From NCBI GenBank assembly GCA_900540905.1, contig UQHR01000002.1:1-64000 (forward strand): a stretch of 64,000 nt of DNA, in the 5' to 3' direction. Positions within the stretch are counted from its first letter, which is position 1; each line of letters starts with the position of its first letter. Positions 62,211 through 64,000 of the stretch are shown here, in pieces. The notes under the pieces are model-generated. The model was given only the letters and a program-made list of their open reading frames with translations, made no database searches and was not told where the DNA came from. The translations under genes were made by a program, and so were the position numbers. This stretch comes from an uncultured Collinsella sp. GTDB taxonomy: Bacteria; Actinomycetota; Coriobacteriia; Coriobacteriales; Coriobacteriaceae.

Positions 62211-62975
62211 ATGCTGCTACCCGATTCCAAGACCGAGCTCGTCCGCCGTGGCAACAAGGTCGTTTACGACCTGGGCGACAAGATCGTCAAGGTCTTTAAC
62301 GAGACCAAGCCTGTCTCCGACGTGTTCAACGAGGCTTTGAATCTTGCCCGCATCAATGAGTGCGGCATCCGCAGCCCCAAGGCTCTCGAGGTTTCCCAGC
62401 TCGAGAACGCCAACGGCTGGGCGCTCGTGACCGAGAAGGTTCCGGGCACCACCCTTGCCGAGAAGATGACTGCCGAGCCCCAGCGCTTTGGTGAGTACCT
62501 CGAGATGTTCGTCGACCTCCAGATCGAGATCCACGGCTACACCTCCCCGCTGCTCAACCGTCAGCGCGACAAGTTCGCCCGCATGATCGACAGCCTTGAT
62601 CAGCTCAATGCCACCACGCGCTACAACCTTCAGGAGCGTCTGGACGGCATGACCAAGGAGTTCAAGGTCTGCCACGGCGACTTCAACCCCTCCAACGTCA
62701 TCGTCGGCGACGACGGCCAGCTCTATGTGTGCGACTGGGCACACGCCACCCAGGGCTCCCCTGCTGCCGACGTTGCCACCACCTACCTGCTCTTCGCCCT
62801 CAACAGCAAGGACCAGGCCGAGGCCTACCTGGAGCTCTACTGCGACCGTGCCGACATGCCCATGCAGGTCGTGCGTCAGTGGACGAGCATCGTCGCCGCT
62901 TCCGAGCTCGCTCGTAAGCGCAACGTGAACGATGAGTTCCTGAAGAACTGGATCGACGTCGTCGATTATCAGTAA
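62211..62975 (+). CDS. Aminoglycoside/choline phosphotransferase-family kinase
   Basis: Protein of 254 residues with the kinase-like APH fold. The catalytic loop is CHGDFNPSNVIV (HGD-x4-N) and the metal-binding aspartate is in YVCDWAHATQG. The N-terminal lobe has LGDKIVKVFNE. Families with this pattern phosphorylate small molecules such as choline, thiamine or sugars; the sequence alone does not tell which. It lies behind adhE, and codon use resembles it, so the two may be expressed together. The start follows AAAGGA. Confidence 0.8.
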   Translation: MLLPDSKTELVRRGNKVVYDLGDKIVKVFNETKPVSDVFNEALNLARINECGIRSPKALEVSQLENANGWALVTEKVPGTTLAEKMTAEPQRFGEYLEMFVDLQIEIHGYTSPLLNRQRDKFARMIDSLDQLNATTRYNLQERLDGMTKEFKVCHGDFNPSNVIVGDDGQLYVCDWAHATQGSPAADVATTYLLFALNSKDQAEAYLELYCDRADMPMQVVRQWTSIVAASELARKRNVNDEFLKNWIDVVDYQ

Positions 62976-63010
62976 TATCTGAGCGATTTATTTCGCATCG
63001 GAGGCACAAT

Positions 63011-63053
63011 GGAAAACCCCGCAGTTCGCATGGGCTGTGGGGTTTTCCTTTTA
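63011..63053 (+). terminator. Terminator of the kinase gene
   Basis: GGAAAACCCC-g-CAG (63011-63024) pairs with CTG-t-GGGGTTTTCC (63035-63048), followed by TTTT. Confidence 0.88.
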
Positions 63054-63069
63054 GATATCAAGGATGCTA

Positions 63070-63124
63070 AAAGATAAAAGGACGGCCCCACATCTCCCCG
63101 ATCTGGAGAAATGCGGGGCCGTCC
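63070..63124 (-). terminator. Terminator of proS
   Basis: GGACGGCCCC (63080-63089) and GGGGCCGTCC (63115-63124) form a 10-bp stem with partly paired interior; TTTTATCTTT follows on the minus strand. Confidence 0.88.
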
Positions 63125-63154
63125 CACATATCGAACTACAAGCGAAATCGTCGA

Positions 63155-64000
63155 TTAACGGCGTGCTGCCTTCACAAGCTCGGCGACCTTGGCGACGACC
63201 TCGTCGATCGCCACATCCTCGCGCTCACCCGTGGCACGGTCCTTGAGCTCAACGGTGCCATTCTTAAGGCCACGCTTACCCAGAACGACCTGATACGGGA
63301 AGCCCATAAGGTCGTTGTCGGCAAACTTAAAGCCGGGACGCTCGTCGCGGTCGTCGACGACAACCTCGATACCCTCGGCGCACAGGCCATCAACGATCTG
63401 CTCGCAGACGGTAGCGCACTCCTCCTTCTTGGGATCGAGCGGAATCACCGCGACCTCGTACGGGGCAACGGAGACCGGCCAGACGATACCGTGCTCGTCG
63501 TTGTGCTGCTCCACGACGGCAGCGAGCGAGCGGGACACACCAACGCCGTAGCAGCCCATGATGAGCGGCTTCTCCTTGCCGTCCTCGTCCATAAAGGTGG
63601 CACCCATGGCCTCGGAATACTTGGTGCCCAGCTGGAAGACCTGAGAGACCTCGATGCCGCGGGCAGCGGAGAGCGGCTTGCCGCAGTGCGGGCAGGGGTC
63701 GCCGGCGACAACGGTGACCAGATCGGCCCACTCATCGACGGTAAAGTCGCGCTCGGGGCAGGCACCGGTAAAGTGATAATCGACCTCGTTGGCACCGCAG
63801 GCCCACTGCTTGGAATCGCGCAGGCTCTCGTCGCACACCAGACGAATACCATCGGGCAGGTTAACCGGTCCGATAAAGCCCTTGTGCAGACCGTTCGCCT
63901 GAAGCTCCTCGTCGGTCATCATGCGATAGCCCTTGCCAAAGACGTGCTCGGCCTTGCAATCGTTGAGCTCGTGATCGCCCGGAACAATGGCCACGACCGG
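63155..64000 (-). CDS. proS: Prolyl-tRNA synthetase, C-terminal part (partial)
   Basis: Charges tRNA with proline. The visible 282 residues run off the window edge and cover the end of the editing insertion (AIVPGDHELNDCKAEHVF), the motif 3 region of the catalytic domain (GCYGVGVSRSLAAVVEQ) and the anticodon-binding domain (PYEVAVIPLD onward, GFPYQVVLGKRG). The presence of the insertion marks the bacterial type of about 570 residues. The start lies outside the window. Confidence 0.95.
   Translation of the reverse strand, partial: PVVAIVPGDHELNDCKAEHVFGKGYRMMTDEELQANGLHKGFIGPVNLPDGIRLVCDESLRDSKQWACGANEVDYHFTGACPERDFTVDEWADLVTVVAGDPCPHCGKPLSAARGIEVSQVFQLGTKYSEAMGATFMDEDGKEKPLIMGCYGVGVSRSLAAVVEQHNDEHGIVWPVSVAPYEVAVIPLDPKKEECATVCEQIVDGLCAEGIEVVVDDRDERPGFKFADNDLMGFPYQVVLGKRGLKNGTVELKDRATGEREDVAIDEVVAKVAELVKAARR

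Overview
The window looks like a stretch of chromosome from a Gram-positive, moderately GC-rich actinobacterium of the class Coriobacteriia, most likely a Collinsella-like gut anaerobe. The evidence is gene content and order: a pgsA-garA-ftsR trio, nrdR-LysM-lexA, mihF-gmk-rpoZ and recA-recX-rny blocks as in Actinobacteria, combined with SpoVS, a YkrK-like DUF1836 regulator, class 1B PyrD/PyrK, AdhE and an mIHF protein. No rRNA, tRNA, CRISPR array or prophage was found. The genus is an inference from the gene set.

Layout. 1-3.1 kb: CDP-alcohol phosphatidyltransferase, FHA protein (GarA/OdhI-like), MerR regulator (FtsR-like) and apt, all plus strand. 3.1-8.5 kb: secreted NlpC/P60 hydrolase, DegV, convergent DUF1836 regulator, trxB and a divergent GT28 glycosyltransferase. 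8.4-8.9 kb: two inverted copies of a palindromic intergenic element. 8.8-11.7 kb: dut, nrdR, SOS LysM protein, divergent lexA with three LexA boxes, and an acyltransferase-like membrane protein. 11.7-20.5 kb, minus strand: hflX-miaA-miaB, spoVS, a GHKL ATPase, rny, recX and recA. 20.8-28.2 kb: cinA, pgsA, rimO, yajQ, rodZ-like and ftsK. 28.2-33.2 kb: RNase J, a 650-base gene-free stretch with two large nested palindromes, pnp and rpsO. 33.3-45.2 kb: recO, era, dgkA, ybeY, phoH, mtaB, dnaJ, a membrane-anchored DnaJ-like protein, hemW, dusB, lepA and rpsT. 45.3-52 kb: holA, comEC, comEA, thiI, rpoZ, gmk and mihF. 52.2-57.5 kb: pyrRBCKDF operon with a leader attenuator. 58-59.3 kb: rpmB, then a Y1 (RAYT-type) transposase between 46-nt terminal inverted repeats. 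59.4-64 kb: adhE, a phosphotransferase-family kinase and the 3' part of proS.

How the genes work together. The window is mainly housekeeping: RNA turnover (rny, RNase J, pnp, ybeY), tRNA modification (miaA, miaB, mtaB, dusB, thiI), genome maintenance (recA, recX, recO, lexA, dut, nrdR, ftsK, holA), DNA uptake (comEA, comEC, cinA), and pyrimidine synthesis.

Most interesting signals. (1) A near-identical 17-nt motif lies upstream of recA and of comEA; at recA it sits in a CCAAA/CCACA array repeated every 10-12 nt behind a promoter whose spacer holds the LexA box. (2) Two unrelated families of large intergenic palindromes occur, each as two inverted copies whose cores are conserved but whose arms differ and remain self-complementary. 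(3) A DUF1836 regulator and DegV share an operator-like sequence. (4) A membrane-spanning DnaJ-like protein occupies the place where hrcA is often found. (5) A complete RAYT-type transposon is present.
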